Source: Bacillota bacterium | Lineage (GTDB): Bacteria > Bacillota > UBA994 | Assembly: GCA_018725535.1 (NCBI GenBank) | Contig: QLUS01000036.1 | Location: 1-13,823, forward strand | Length of the DNA: 13,823 nt | Direction: 5' to 3' | In this document: positions 5,836 through 12,300 of the stretch, in pieces | How positions within the stretch are numbered: the first letter of the stretch is position 1 | Layout of the letters: each line of letters opens with the position of its first letter | Notes under the pieces: model-generated | Told to the model about the DNA's origin: nothing | Databases searched by the model: none | Seen by the model: the letters and a program-made list of their open reading frames with translations, nothing else | Translations under genes and position numbers: made by a program

Positions 5836-7452
5836 GTGTCACGGCTGGTGAAGAGCTATCTTGGTTTCTACGTGGTTATGCTTGTGGTCGTGCTGGTTTG
5901 GGGTGCGCCACTTCTGTTTCCCACCCTAGCATACACCTTCACCCAAGCGGAGGTTCGCTTTCTCGAGGAGCTCGGGGAGCTCCGTGTATTAGCGGATCGT
6001 AACTTTCCGCCCTTTACATATGTGCGCGAAGGCGAAGCCGTAGGCTACGAAATTGACTTGATGCGCGAACTCGAACGCGTGCTGATGATCCCCGTAGTTG
6101 TTGAGCAAGATACATGGTTAGAGGTACGCGCACGTCTCATGCAAGGTGACGCGCACGTTGTCTCCGGTATGCGCATTACACCTGAGCGCCGCATGCTCTA
6201 TCAGTTTACGGACCCCTACCTCTACACGTTGCATGCGGTAATCACTAGGCGAGAATCTCCAACCAGCGATTTAGAGGTGCTGCGCGGTCTCCCCATAGCG
6301 GCACAGGCAGGCTCGGCGACGGCAGAACGCTTAGTCGGCGAGGACCATAGGATTGTGCCAAAGGCTACGCCGGCAGAAGCTTTCGCCGCTTTGGCACGGG
6401 GTGAAGTGGAAGCCTGGGTTGAGCAGCTGTGGGTAGCGCGATACATAATTAGCGCCAAAGACTTGCCGTTCTATACTATCGCGCCGCTTGCCGGCACACA
6501 GGGAGAATATGCGCTGGCGCTCTGGGGGCAGGCTGACCCGCAGCTGAGGCGGGTGCTAAACAAGGCGCTGTATCGACTGCATCGTCACGGAGTGATGGAA
6601 GAAATAAACTCCCGCTGGTTTGGCCCTGCAGTGGCGCGGGTTGAACACCATGAGGACAGGTTGCGACAAGCCTTGTTCCTTTTTCTTGGGGCAGGCACTT
6701 TGGGTGTGGGCCTGGTAGTTAGTAACGCCTACCTGCAGCGCCGGGTGGAGACGCAGACGCGTGCCTTGCGCCTATCAAACACGGCCTTAGCGAGGCAACA
6801 TAAGCGCATGCAAGATATGTTGATCAACACAGCGCGAGCCTTCGGGGTGGCGATTGAGGTTAAGGACATTTACACTGGTGGGCACAGCCACCGCGTGGCG
6901 GGGGTAGCGTATTTTATTGCCAAGCAGCTAGGGCTTACGGAGCGGCAGATGTTTGAGCTGTGCCTCGGCTCCTTAATGCATGACATCGGCAAAGTAGGCG
7001 TGCCCGAGGCGATCCTGAATAAGAATGGGGATTTGACGCCTGATGAGTACGAGTATGTTAAGCAGCACCCGCGTTTGGGGCATGAAATTCTGCGCTCCGT
7101 GGAGGGCTATGAAGCCGTGCGGGACATTGTCCTCTACCACCATGAACGATGGGATGGGCAAACCACTGGGCAGTACCCGGGTTACCCGGGGCTCCGCAGG
7201 GGCTCTGCTATACCCTTAGGTGCGCGCATCGTGGCGGTGGCCGACGCTTTTGACGCTATGACATCCGAGCGCCCATATCGCAGGGCACGTTCCGTCAGCG
7301 AAGCGGTGGCCATAATCCAGGCGGAAGCAGGGGGACAATTTAACCCCACAGTGGTCGCTACCTTAATTGGCGCGGAGGCTGAACTGGCGGCAACTGAGCC
7401 CAACCGCTGGCCCGCGATCCTTAAGGACTTGACCTATAAGTTGCGCGTATAA
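5836..7452 (+). CDS. Membrane sensor: periplasmic solute-binding (SBP_bac_3) domain fused to HD-GYP phosphodiesterase
   Basis: A 538-residue protein from GTG 5836, chosen for the GGAGGAGGTG ribosome site just upstream. Residues 9-30 are a signal anchor. About 45-265 form a family-3 solute-binding domain (NFPPFTYVREGEAVGYEIDL; GMRITPERRMLYQFTDPY). About 278-298 is a second membrane helix. About 330-520 is an HD-GYP domain with GHSHRV (His350), HDIGK (His382-Asp383), QHP (His411), HHERWDG (435-441) and ADAFDAMTSERPYRRA, all metal-site residues. It probably senses an amino acid or similar small molecule outside the cell and cleaves cyclic di-GMP inside. The loop between WDG and GYP is unusual: seven residues (QTTGQYP, 442-448) stand where one is normal, so the GYP motif at 449-451 is displaced. 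No GGDEF domain is present. The nucleotidyltransferase gene follows after 22 bp. Confidence 0.92.
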   Translation: MSRLVKSYLGFYVVMLVVVLVWGAPLLFPTLAYTFTQAEVRFLEELGELRVLADRNFPPFTYVREGEAVGYEIDLMRELERVLMIPVVVEQDTWLEVRARLMQGDAHVVSGMRITPERRMLYQFTDPYLYTLHAVITRRESPTSDLEVLRGLPIAAQAGSATAERLVGEDHRIVPKATPAEAFAALARGEVEAWVEQLWVARYIISAKDLPFYTIAPLAGTQGEYALALWGQADPQLRRVLNKALYRLHRHGVMEEINSRWFGPAVARVEHHEDRLRQALFLFLGAGTLGVGLVVSNAYLQRRVETQTRALRLSNTALARQHKRMQDMLINTARAFGVAIEVKDIYTGGHSHRVAGVAYFIAKQLGLTERQMFELCLGSLMHDIGKVGVPEAILNKNGDLTPDEYEYVKQHPRLGHEILRSVEGYEAVRDIVLYHHERWDGQTTGQYPGYPGLRRGSAIPLGARIVAVADAFDAMTSERPYRRARSVSEAVAIIQAEAGGQFNPTVVATLIGAEAELAATEPNRWPAILKDLTYKLRV

Positions 7453-7474
7453 ACAGAGCAGGAGGTCTCTCTGT

Positions 7475-7993
7475 ATGGATAAGCGACGCCTCCGGCAGCT
7501 AAGGGCCATAGCGCAGCTGGTCGAAGCACTTGATCGGCATAGCGTGAAAGCTTGGCTGGGCGGAGGGTGGGCCCTTGAGGCTCTCGACCACAATTACCAG
7601 CGCGATCACGCCGACGTGGACTTTCACGTCTTGGCGCTTGACGCCCCGTCAGTGCGCGTGCTACTTGAGGAGCTGGGCTACAACATAGTAGAGGTCACAG
7701 TTAGCTCGTTCGCTGCGGAACGGGGGAAACTGCGCGTTGACTGGGAGCTCTTGTGGGAAGAAGGCGAGGCGATTGTCACTTACGACAGCTACGTTGACGC
7801 AACATATGTGTGGCCCCTTGGGGCGTTTCCGCCTGAGAAGACCGGGATAATCGACGGCGTGTCGGTCTATGTCATGAGCCCTAGCGCACAGCGGAAGCAT
7901 AAGCTCGATTATGACAAGAAGCAAAAGCGCTTGCGACAAAAGGACATGAAGGATCTATCACGCCTCCGGTCACTGATTCACGACCGCCTGTAA
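7475..7993 (+). CDS. Aminoglycoside-2''-adenylyltransferase-like nucleotidyltransferase
   Basis: A 172-residue small nucleotidyltransferase. The sequence WLGGGWALEAL (27-37) followed by RDHADVDFHV (43-52) matches the GGW...D and R-x-H-x-D-x-D core of the family that includes ANT(2'')-type and lincosamide-type nucleotidyltransferases, with Asp47 and Asp49 as the likely metal ligands. The Asp that usually follows GGWxL is Glu35 here. The tail 150-172 is rich in Lys and Arg. AGGAGGT at 7460-7466 sits 8 bp before the ATG. It probably shares a transcript with the sensor gene 22 bp upstream. Whether it modifies an antibiotic is unknown: most chromosomal relatives have no tested substrate, so I make no resistance claim. 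Confidence 0.75.
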   Translation: MDKRRLRQLRAIAQLVEALDRHSVKAWLGGGWALEALDHNYQRDHADVDFHVLALDAPSVRVLLEELGYNIVEVTVSSFAAERGKLRVDWELLWEEGEAIVTYDSYVDATYVWPLGAFPPEKTGIIDGVSVYVMSPSAQRKHKLDYDKKQKRLRQKDMKDLSRLRSLIHDRL

Positions 7994-8000
7994 AGTGAAA

Positions 8001-8035
8001 AGTCCTTGGTTAGCCTGATGGGCTAGCCAAGGACT
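8001..8035 (-). terminator. Hairpin terminator between convergent genes
   Basis: AGTCCTTGGTTAGCC (8001-8015) pairs with GGCTAGCCAAGGACT (8021-8035) apart from one G-U-type mismatch, around a 5-base loop. On the minus strand it is followed by a short T tract (TTTTCAC), which suits the NlpC/P60 gene. On the plus strand no T run follows, so stopping the rightward transcript would be weaker. Confidence 0.65.
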
Positions 8036-8058
8036 CCTCGGTCTAGATAAGTTTCAAT

Positions 8059-8517
8059 CTAACGCAGCATTGTGCGGCTGCTATGGTACTTAGCTACGAA
8101 GTAGCGCTCACTGAGGCGGTCAATGCGCACGCCGCCCCTCGTCCAAGCGTGCACCATGCGGCCGTTGCCAAGCGCGATGCCGACGTGAGACACACCCGGC
8201 TTGTAGGTGTTCTGGAAGAATACTAGGTCCCCTTGCTGCAGCGTCGCACGCGAGATGCGGCGACCTACTCTCGACTGCGATGCCGCGGTGCGGGGCAAGC
8301 GAATGCTTACTGCCCGAGCCATCACGTAGCGAGTAAAACCACTGCAATCAGAAGCGCGCGGGCCGGTTGCCCCGAAGACATACGGGCGGCCTAGGTAACT
8401 TAGGGCCAAGCGCACAACGCGAGCCCCCCTAGCGCCGTTGCTAGTGGCAGCCATGGCTGGCAGGGGAATAACAGCGACAGATGCGACTAAAACGAGTGTG
8501 GCGACGATTTTCTTCAT
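8059..8517 (-). CDS. Secreted NlpC/P60-family cell-wall peptidase
   Basis: A 152-residue exported protein. Residues 1-23 are a signal peptide (MKK, hydrophobic core, AMA cleavage site). The rest is a single NlpC/P60 (C40) domain with the catalytic triad visible: Cys58 in ASDCSGF, His111 in SHVGIAL and His123 in MVHAW. The family cuts peptide stems of peptidoglycan, commonly the D-gamma-glutamyl-diaminopimelate bond. There is no separate SH3b or LysM wall-binding domain, so binding to the wall must rely on the short basic segments (Arg30-Arg36, Arg83-Arg90). The ATG has only a poorly spaced GGAGAAGAG upstream, about 18 bases away, and no better start exists in frame. It is divergent from the methionine sulfoxide reductase gene and convergent with the nucleotidyltransferase. 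Confidence 0.93.
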   Translation of the reverse strand: MKKIVATLVLVASVAVIPLPAMAATSNGARGARVVRLALSYLGRPYVFGATGPRASDCSGFTRYVMARAVSIRLPRTAASQSRVGRRISRATLQQGDLVFFQNTYKPGVSHVGIALGNGRMVHAWTRGGVRIDRLSERYFVAKYHSSRTMLR

Positions 8518-8642
8518 GAGATTCAGCAGTGTTGTCTCTTCTCCGTAAATTTGCTGTCACGCTTGAAGTGTAAGTGATGATTTTTGCTGTGAAAACAAGT
8601 AATTATTAACAAATAGCCAAAAAGGCTTGCTGGCGCAGGATG

Positions 8643-8651
8643 TGTTACTAT
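8643..8651 (+). promoter_or_regulatory. Candidate extended -10 promoter for the fRMsr gene
   Basis: TGTTACTAT is an extended -10 element (TG, one base, TACTAT) 19 bp upstream of the GTG start. No good -35 lies at the normal distance, which is common for extended -10 promoters. The AGGAG ribosome site at 8657-8661 follows directly, so the untranslated leader would be very short. Confidence 0.35.
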
Positions 8652-8670
8652 TTGCTAGGAGTGAAATTTA

Positions 8671-9171
8671 GTGTATCCCACAGAAAAACTGGACGCGACG
8701 CGCCCTGATTTCTACGCAGTTATCGAGCAAGAGCTTGTCCATTTGGTTGGGTTTGAAACAGAATGGCTGGCCGCGCTAAGCAATGCCGCCGCACTGCTGA
8801 GGCACCAACTGGACGACATCAATTGGGCCGGGTTTTATCTCTTAAAGAACGGTTTATTGGTGCTTGGCCCTTTTCAGGGTAAGCCCGCCTGTTCCGCTAT
8901 TGTGTTAGGACATGGCGTCTGTGGCGCTGCCGCCTTAAGGCAAGAGACGATAGTCGTGCCCGATGTGCACGCTTTCCCGGGCCACATTGCCTGCGACGAC
9001 GCCTCGCAGTCCGAAATCGTAGTGCCGATAATTTACTGGGGCGAACTTAAAGGCGTGCTCGACATCGATAGCCCGAAAAAGAACCGCTTCCTCCCCCGCG
9101 ACAAAGCGGGGATAGAAGCGTTTGTTGCTGTCTTGACACGGCTGTTGCCGTGGGAAAGAGTAGTGTTTTAG
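8671..9171 (+). CDS. msrC: Free methionine-(R)-sulfoxide reductase (GAF domain, YebR type)
   Basis: A 166-residue single GAF domain of the fRMsr family, which reduces free methionine-(R)-sulfoxide with thioredoxin-type electrons in the cytoplasm. The family's three cysteines are present: Cys74 (PACSAI), Cys84 (GVCGAA) and Cys108 (HIACDDASQSEIVVP), together with INWAGFYL and GVLDIDSP. Length matches the family. It starts at GTG 8671, 9 bp after AGGAG; no in-frame ATG near the start would keep the conserved N-terminus. It stands alone on its strand, with the NlpC/P60 gene divergent on the left and a repeat-bearing gap on the right. In an anaerobe its likely job is repair after occasional oxygen exposure (inference). 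Confidence 0.93.
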   Translation: MYPTEKLDATRPDFYAVIEQELVHLVGFETEWLAALSNAAALLRHQLDDINWAGFYLLKNGLLVLGPFQGKPACSAIVLGHGVCGAAALRQETIVVPDVHAFPGHIACDDASQSEIVVPIIYWGELKGVLDIDSPKKNRFLPRDKAGIEAFVAVLTRLLPWERVVF

Positions 9172-9194
9172 CCGCCAACCGCTTGCCGTTAAGG

Positions 9195-9232
9195 GCTTTC
9201 CGCTATCCGCTTTCCGCTATCCGCTTTCCGCT
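9195..9232. repeat. 14-bp tandem repeat, about 2.7 copies
   Basis: The 14-bp unit GCTTTCCGCTATCC occurs twice exactly (9195-9208 and 9209-9222) and is followed by a partial third copy, GCTTTCCGCT (9223-9232). It starts about 20 bp past the stop of the fRMsr gene and may be part of a dispersed intergenic repeat together with the adjacent palindrome. Confidence 0.75.
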
Positions 9233-9241
9233 GTAAGCCGT

Positions 9242-9255
9242 ACGCCGTACGGCGT
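9242..9255. repeat. 14-bp perfect palindrome next to the tandem repeat
   Basis: ACGCCGTACGGCGT is a perfect palindrome, preceded by the related GCCGTACGCC. With the tandem repeat just upstream it forms a GC-rich block of about 60 bp between genes. No T run follows, so it is not a standard terminator, although it could fold in RNA. Confidence 0.5.
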
Positions 9256-9302
9256 CCACCAAGTGCCATGTGCGCATCGCTCAACGATTAGTTGCCCCCT
9301 AA

Positions 9303-9318
9303 GCACAATATATAGTAT
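9303..9318. promoter_or_regulatory. NrdR box upstream of nrdD
   Basis: GCACAATATATAGTAT matches the known NrdR-box consensus (acaCwAtATaTwGtgt) at 14 of 16 positions, including the whole central core. NrdR is the ATP/dATP-sensing repressor of bacterial ribonucleotide reductase genes, and the site lies 57 bp upstream of nrdD. It overlaps a TATAGT that could serve as a -10 box. Confidence 0.7.
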
Positions 9319-9334
9319 ACTTGTTTACACCATT

Positions 9335-9350
9335 ATCCTACTAATAGTAC
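9335..9350. promoter_or_regulatory. Possible second, weaker NrdR box
   Basis: The segment with core CTACTAATAG matches the NrdR core at 7 of 10 positions and lies exactly 32 bp (three helical turns) from the stronger box. NrdR sites usually come in pairs at about this spacing. The match is weak on its own; the spacing is the main support. Confidence 0.4.
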
Positions 9351-9374
9351 ATAGCGGCTTAGGAGGAACAGCAC

Positions 9375-11495
9375 GTGTTTACAGAAATCAGAAAACGAGA
9401 CAAAGCCCTAGCGCAGTTTAAGCAAGAAAAAATCACTCTCGCTATCCTGAGTGCCCTTGTCGCGACTTACCCTGAGCGTACCCGCGCGGAACTACGCAAG
9501 CTAGCAGAGGTCATTTCCGAGCGCGTTGTCTACACTCTAGGCAAGCGCCAGCTTGCCGAAACCCTCCCTTCCGTAGAAGAAGTGCAGGATACCGTGGAAG
9601 AAGTGTTAATGGAAGTAGGAGAGCGCCAGACCGCCCGGCGGTATATACGCTATCGCCTACAGCACGAAGAGATTCGTCAGAACAGAAAATCGTTTGTCGA
9701 TGCACAGCGAGTGGTCCTAGACTATGTTTCGCGCGAGGACTGGCGCGTCAATGAGAACTCAAACATGGATTTTTCACTGCAGGGGCTTAACAACCACGTT
9801 ATTGCGGAGGTAACCAAGGGATTTTGGCTGTATCAGCTCTATCCGCCTGAGGTGCGCGAGGCGCATGTGGGTGGCGACTTTCACCTACATAACCTAGGTC
9901 TGCTCGCACCTTATTGCTGTGGCTGGAGCTTGGAAGACCTTCTGCTGCTTGGGTTTAGAGGCGTGCCGGGGAAAGTAGAAAGTGCGCCGCCGCGCCATTT
10001 TCGCACCGCTCTCGGACAGCTCGTGAATTTCTTCTATACACTCCAAGGCGAGGCAGCCGGTGCGCAAGCCGTCAGTTCGTTTGACACCTATTTAGCGCCT
10101 TTCGTTCGGCACGATAACTTGACTTATAAAGAAGTACGCCAAGCCCTGCAGGAGTTTGTTTACAACCTAAACGTGCCAACGCGGGTAGGCTTTCAGACAC
10201 CGTTTGTTAACCTCACGATGGACCTCGTCTGCCCCGTTACCTTAGCCTCTGTCCCCGTTATAATCGGTGGCGAGCAAGAGTCCTCGACTTACGGCGAGTA
10301 CCAAGCCGAAATGAACATGATAAACCTAGCTTTCGCCGATGTCATGATGAAAGGCGATGCGCGCGGCAGGATTTTCACTTTTCCTATACCGACCTACAAC
10401 ATTACTAAGGATTTTGACTGGGATAATCCTGTAGTTGACGCGGTGATGGAGATGACGGCGCGCTACGGCATCCCTTACTTCGCGAATTTCGTAAACAGCG
10501 ATATGTCCCCGGAAGACGCCCGCAGTATGTGCTGCCGCCTGCGGCTTGACAACCGCGAGTTGCGCAAGCGCGGCGGGGGCTTATTTGGCGCTAACCCCCT
10601 TACCGGCTCTATCGGTGTGGTTACCATTAATATGGCGCGCATCGGCTATTTAGCCGCAAACGAGGCGGAGTTCTTTGCCCGCTTGCGCCGTCTGATGGAC
10701 TTAGCCAAGTCGTCACTAGACATTAAGCGCAAAGTGCTCGAGAAGAACACAGACCTTGGGCTCTATCCCTACAGCCGCTTCTACCTTAAGGCTGTAAAGG
10801 AGCGTTTCCAAGAGTATTGGAAGAACCACTTTAACACCATCGGCATTAACGGCATGAATGAAGCGGTAGCTAATCTGCTGGGCCTAGGGGAGAGTATAGC
10901 GACGCGGCATGGACAAGCCTTCTCGCTGCGCGTACTTGAGTATATGCGGAGTGTCTTAGTAGAGTATCAAGAAGAGACAGGCGACCTGTTTAATCTGGAA
11001 GCTACTCCGGCAGAGGGAACAGGCTATCGCTTGGCCAAGATTGACCGCGAAAATTACCCTTCAATGCATATTCCTGGCAATAAGGAGCCGTACTACACCA
11101 ATTCTACACATCTGCCGGTAAACTTAACCACAGACATATTTGACGCGCTCGACCTGCAAGAGCAGTTGCAGATTCGCTACACTGGGGGCACTGTATTCCA
11201 TGGCTTTTTGGGTGAAGCAATTGAGAATATAATTACATGCAAACACCTCGTGCGGAAAGTTATGGAGAACTACCGCATACCCTATTTCACTATTAGCCCA
11301 ACATTTTCAGTGTGTCCTGACCACGGCTATATCCGGGGGGAGCACCGCACTTGCCCCACTTGCTTCGCGCCTGCTGAAATCTGGACGCGCGTGGTAGGAT
11401 TCCACCGCCCGGTGCAGAACTGGAACCCTGGCAAGAAAGAGGAGTTCAGCGACAGGCTGGAGTACATCGTCGCACCGGATGCATCCAATGATTAG
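9375..11495 (+). CDS. nrdD: Anaerobic (class III) ribonucleoside-triphosphate reductase
   Basis: A 706-residue glycyl-radical enzyme that reduces ribonucleoside triphosphates to deoxy forms without oxygen. Residues 1-95 resemble an ATP-cone regulatory domain (IRKRDKALAQFKQEKI). The barrel contains YCCGWSL (Cys181-Cys182) and MCCRLRLDNRELRKRGGGL (Cys386-Cys387, site of the catalytic thiyl cysteine). The C-terminus has a zinc site made of Cys647, His650, Cys660 and Cys663 (CPDHG...CPTC), then RVVGFHRPVQNWN with Gly675 as the expected radical glycine. It starts at GTG 9375, 8 bp after AGGAGG (9361-9366). The last codons overlap nrdG, so the two are translated together. An NrdR box lies upstream. 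Length and motifs are complete, with no sign of damage. Confidence 0.97.
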   Translation: MFTEIRKRDKALAQFKQEKITLAILSALVATYPERTRAELRKLAEVISERVVYTLGKRQLAETLPSVEEVQDTVEEVLMEVGERQTARRYIRYRLQHEEIRQNRKSFVDAQRVVLDYVSREDWRVNENSNMDFSLQGLNNHVIAEVTKGFWLYQLYPPEVREAHVGGDFHLHNLGLLAPYCCGWSLEDLLLLGFRGVPGKVESAPPRHFRTALGQLVNFFYTLQGEAAGAQAVSSFDTYLAPFVRHDNLTYKEVRQALQEFVYNLNVPTRVGFQTPFVNLTMDLVCPVTLASVPVIIGGEQESSTYGEYQAEMNMINLAFADVMMKGDARGRIFTFPIPTYNITKDFDWDNPVVDAVMEMTARYGIPYFANFVNSDMSPEDARSMCCRLRLDNRELRKRGGGLFGANPLTGSIGVVTINMARIGYLAANEAEFFARLRRLMDLAKSSLDIKRKVLEKNTDLGLYPYSRFYLKAVKERFQEYWKNHFNTIGINGMNEAVANLLGLGESIATRHGQAFSLRVLEYMRSVLVEYQEETGDLFNLEATPAEGTGYRLAKIDRENYPSMHIPGNKEPYYTNSTHLPVNLTTDIFDALDLQEQLQIRYTGGTVFHGFLGEAIENIITCKHLVRKVMENYRIPYFTISPTFSVCPDHGYIRGEHRTCPTCFAPAEIWTRVVGFHRPVQNWNPGKKEEFSDRLEYIVAPDASND

Positions 11496-12192
11496 CGCCG
11501 AGCGGTGCTTTCGCGGTCTGCAAAAAACGACACTGCTAGATTTCCCAGGCAAAGTGGCATGTGTGCTCTTTGTGGGCGGGTGCAGTTTCAACTGCCCCTA
11601 CTGCTATAACTGCTCGCTTGTAAAGCGTGAGGAACCGGAGTTGACGTGGGCTGCTGTCCGGGACTTCCTCGCACACCGCCGCAAAGTACTCGAAGGAGTG
11701 TGCGTCAGCGGCGGCGAGCCTACACTTGCTCCTTTTCTTCCCGCTTTTCTCAGCGAGGTGAAAGAGCTTGGCTTAGAAGTTAAGCTAGATACTAACGGAT
11801 ATCATCCTGAACCGCTGAAGATTTTGCTAGACGCACACTTAGTGGATTTTGTGGCGCTAGACATAAAGAATAGTCCCGCCAAGTACGCAGCCACCTGCGG
11901 ACTCCCGGCAGTCGACTTAAACCGCATCAAGACCTCCCTAGATCTTTTACAGGCCTCAGGTGTGACACATGAGCTACGTACAACAGTGGCAGCAGGACTC
12001 CACGACATAGAGGACATGCAAGAAATCCTCTCCTTCACAGGGGGAGGCGCACGTTTCGCCCTGCAGCCGGTGCAGCGAGACGCCGTTTCGCTTAGCGGGC
12101 GACGGTTTGTGCCGCCAACTTTAGCGACTTTGCGGGCGATGGGTGAAATCTTAAAAGAAAGCTTCAACGAGGTCATAATTCACGGAACTTAA
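11479..12192 (+). CDS. nrdG: Anaerobic ribonucleotide reductase activating protein (radical SAM)
   Basis: A 237-residue radical-SAM activase of the NrdG type, which uses a [4Fe-4S] cluster and S-adenosylmethionine to place the glycyl radical on NrdD. The cluster motif is GGCSFNCPYC with Cys35, Cys39 and Cys42; SGGEPT at 77-82 is the SAM-binding loop; KLDTNGYHP and ALDIKN follow as expected. The start overlaps the end of nrdD: ATG 11479 lies 17 bases inside it, while ATG 11488 overlaps the nrdD stop directly. Neither has a well-placed ribosome site, so coupled translation is likely and the exact start is uncertain by three residues. Its FPGK...GCSFNCPYCYN start is the form found in activases related to pyruvate-formate-lyase activators, longer than the short E. 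coli NrdG. Confidence 0.93.
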   Translation: MHPMISAERCFRGLQKTTLLDFPGKVACVLFVGGCSFNCPYCYNCSLVKREEPELTWAAVRDFLAHRRKVLEGVCVSGGEPTLAPFLPAFLSEVKELGLEVKLDTNGYHPEPLKILLDAHLVDFVALDIKNSPAKYAATCGLPAVDLNRIKTSLDLLQASGVTHELRTTVAAGLHDIEDMQEILSFTGGGARFALQPVQRDAVSLSGRRFVPPTLATLRAMGEILKESFNEVIIHGT

Positions 12193-12213
12193 ACTCAGTT
12201 CATGGCTTGACTG

Positions 12214-12236
12214 CTGCAGAATTCCGAATTCTGCAG
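12214..12236. repeat. 23-bp interrupted palindrome
   Basis: CTGCAGAATTC and GAATTCTGCAG face each other across a single C, giving perfect 11-bp arms. It lies 22 bp after the nrdG stop. No T run follows, so a classical terminator is not supported; an operator or a small dispersed repeat is possible. The arms contain PstI and EcoRI recognition sequences, but the flanks look like ordinary genomic DNA. Confidence 0.6.
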
Positions 12237-12271
12237 AGATTAGCGTGACGAAACTTGGCGAAATTTTAGGC

Positions 12272-12300
12272 TAGACATTTAGCGCTTGTCCTAATATGAT
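12272..12300 (+). promoter_or_regulatory. Candidate promoter of the TagO/WecA-type gene
   Basis: TAGACA (12272-12277) and TATGAT (12295-12300) are spaced by exactly 17 bp and each differs from consensus at one base. Transcription would begin near 12307, inside the first codons of the longest reading frame, which bears on the choice of start for the next gene. Confidence 0.5.

Noticed and set aside
8585..8615. A second Rex-like site on the minus strand (TTGTTAA followed by TAAT)
   Set aside because: Only one half site matches; the other half is TACTTG rather than TTAACAA.
8518..8670. A c-di-AMP (ydaO-type) riboswitch before the NlpC/P60 gene
   Set aside because: Such riboswitches often precede cell-wall hydrolase genes, but this 153-bp AT-rich gap has none of the conserved GC-rich riboswitch core and no terminator stem ahead of the gene.
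12214..12236. Cloning-vector linker
   Set aside because: PstI and EcoRI sites occur, but no other polylinker sites or vector-like sequence surround them, and the flanks join naturally to nrdG and the next promoter.
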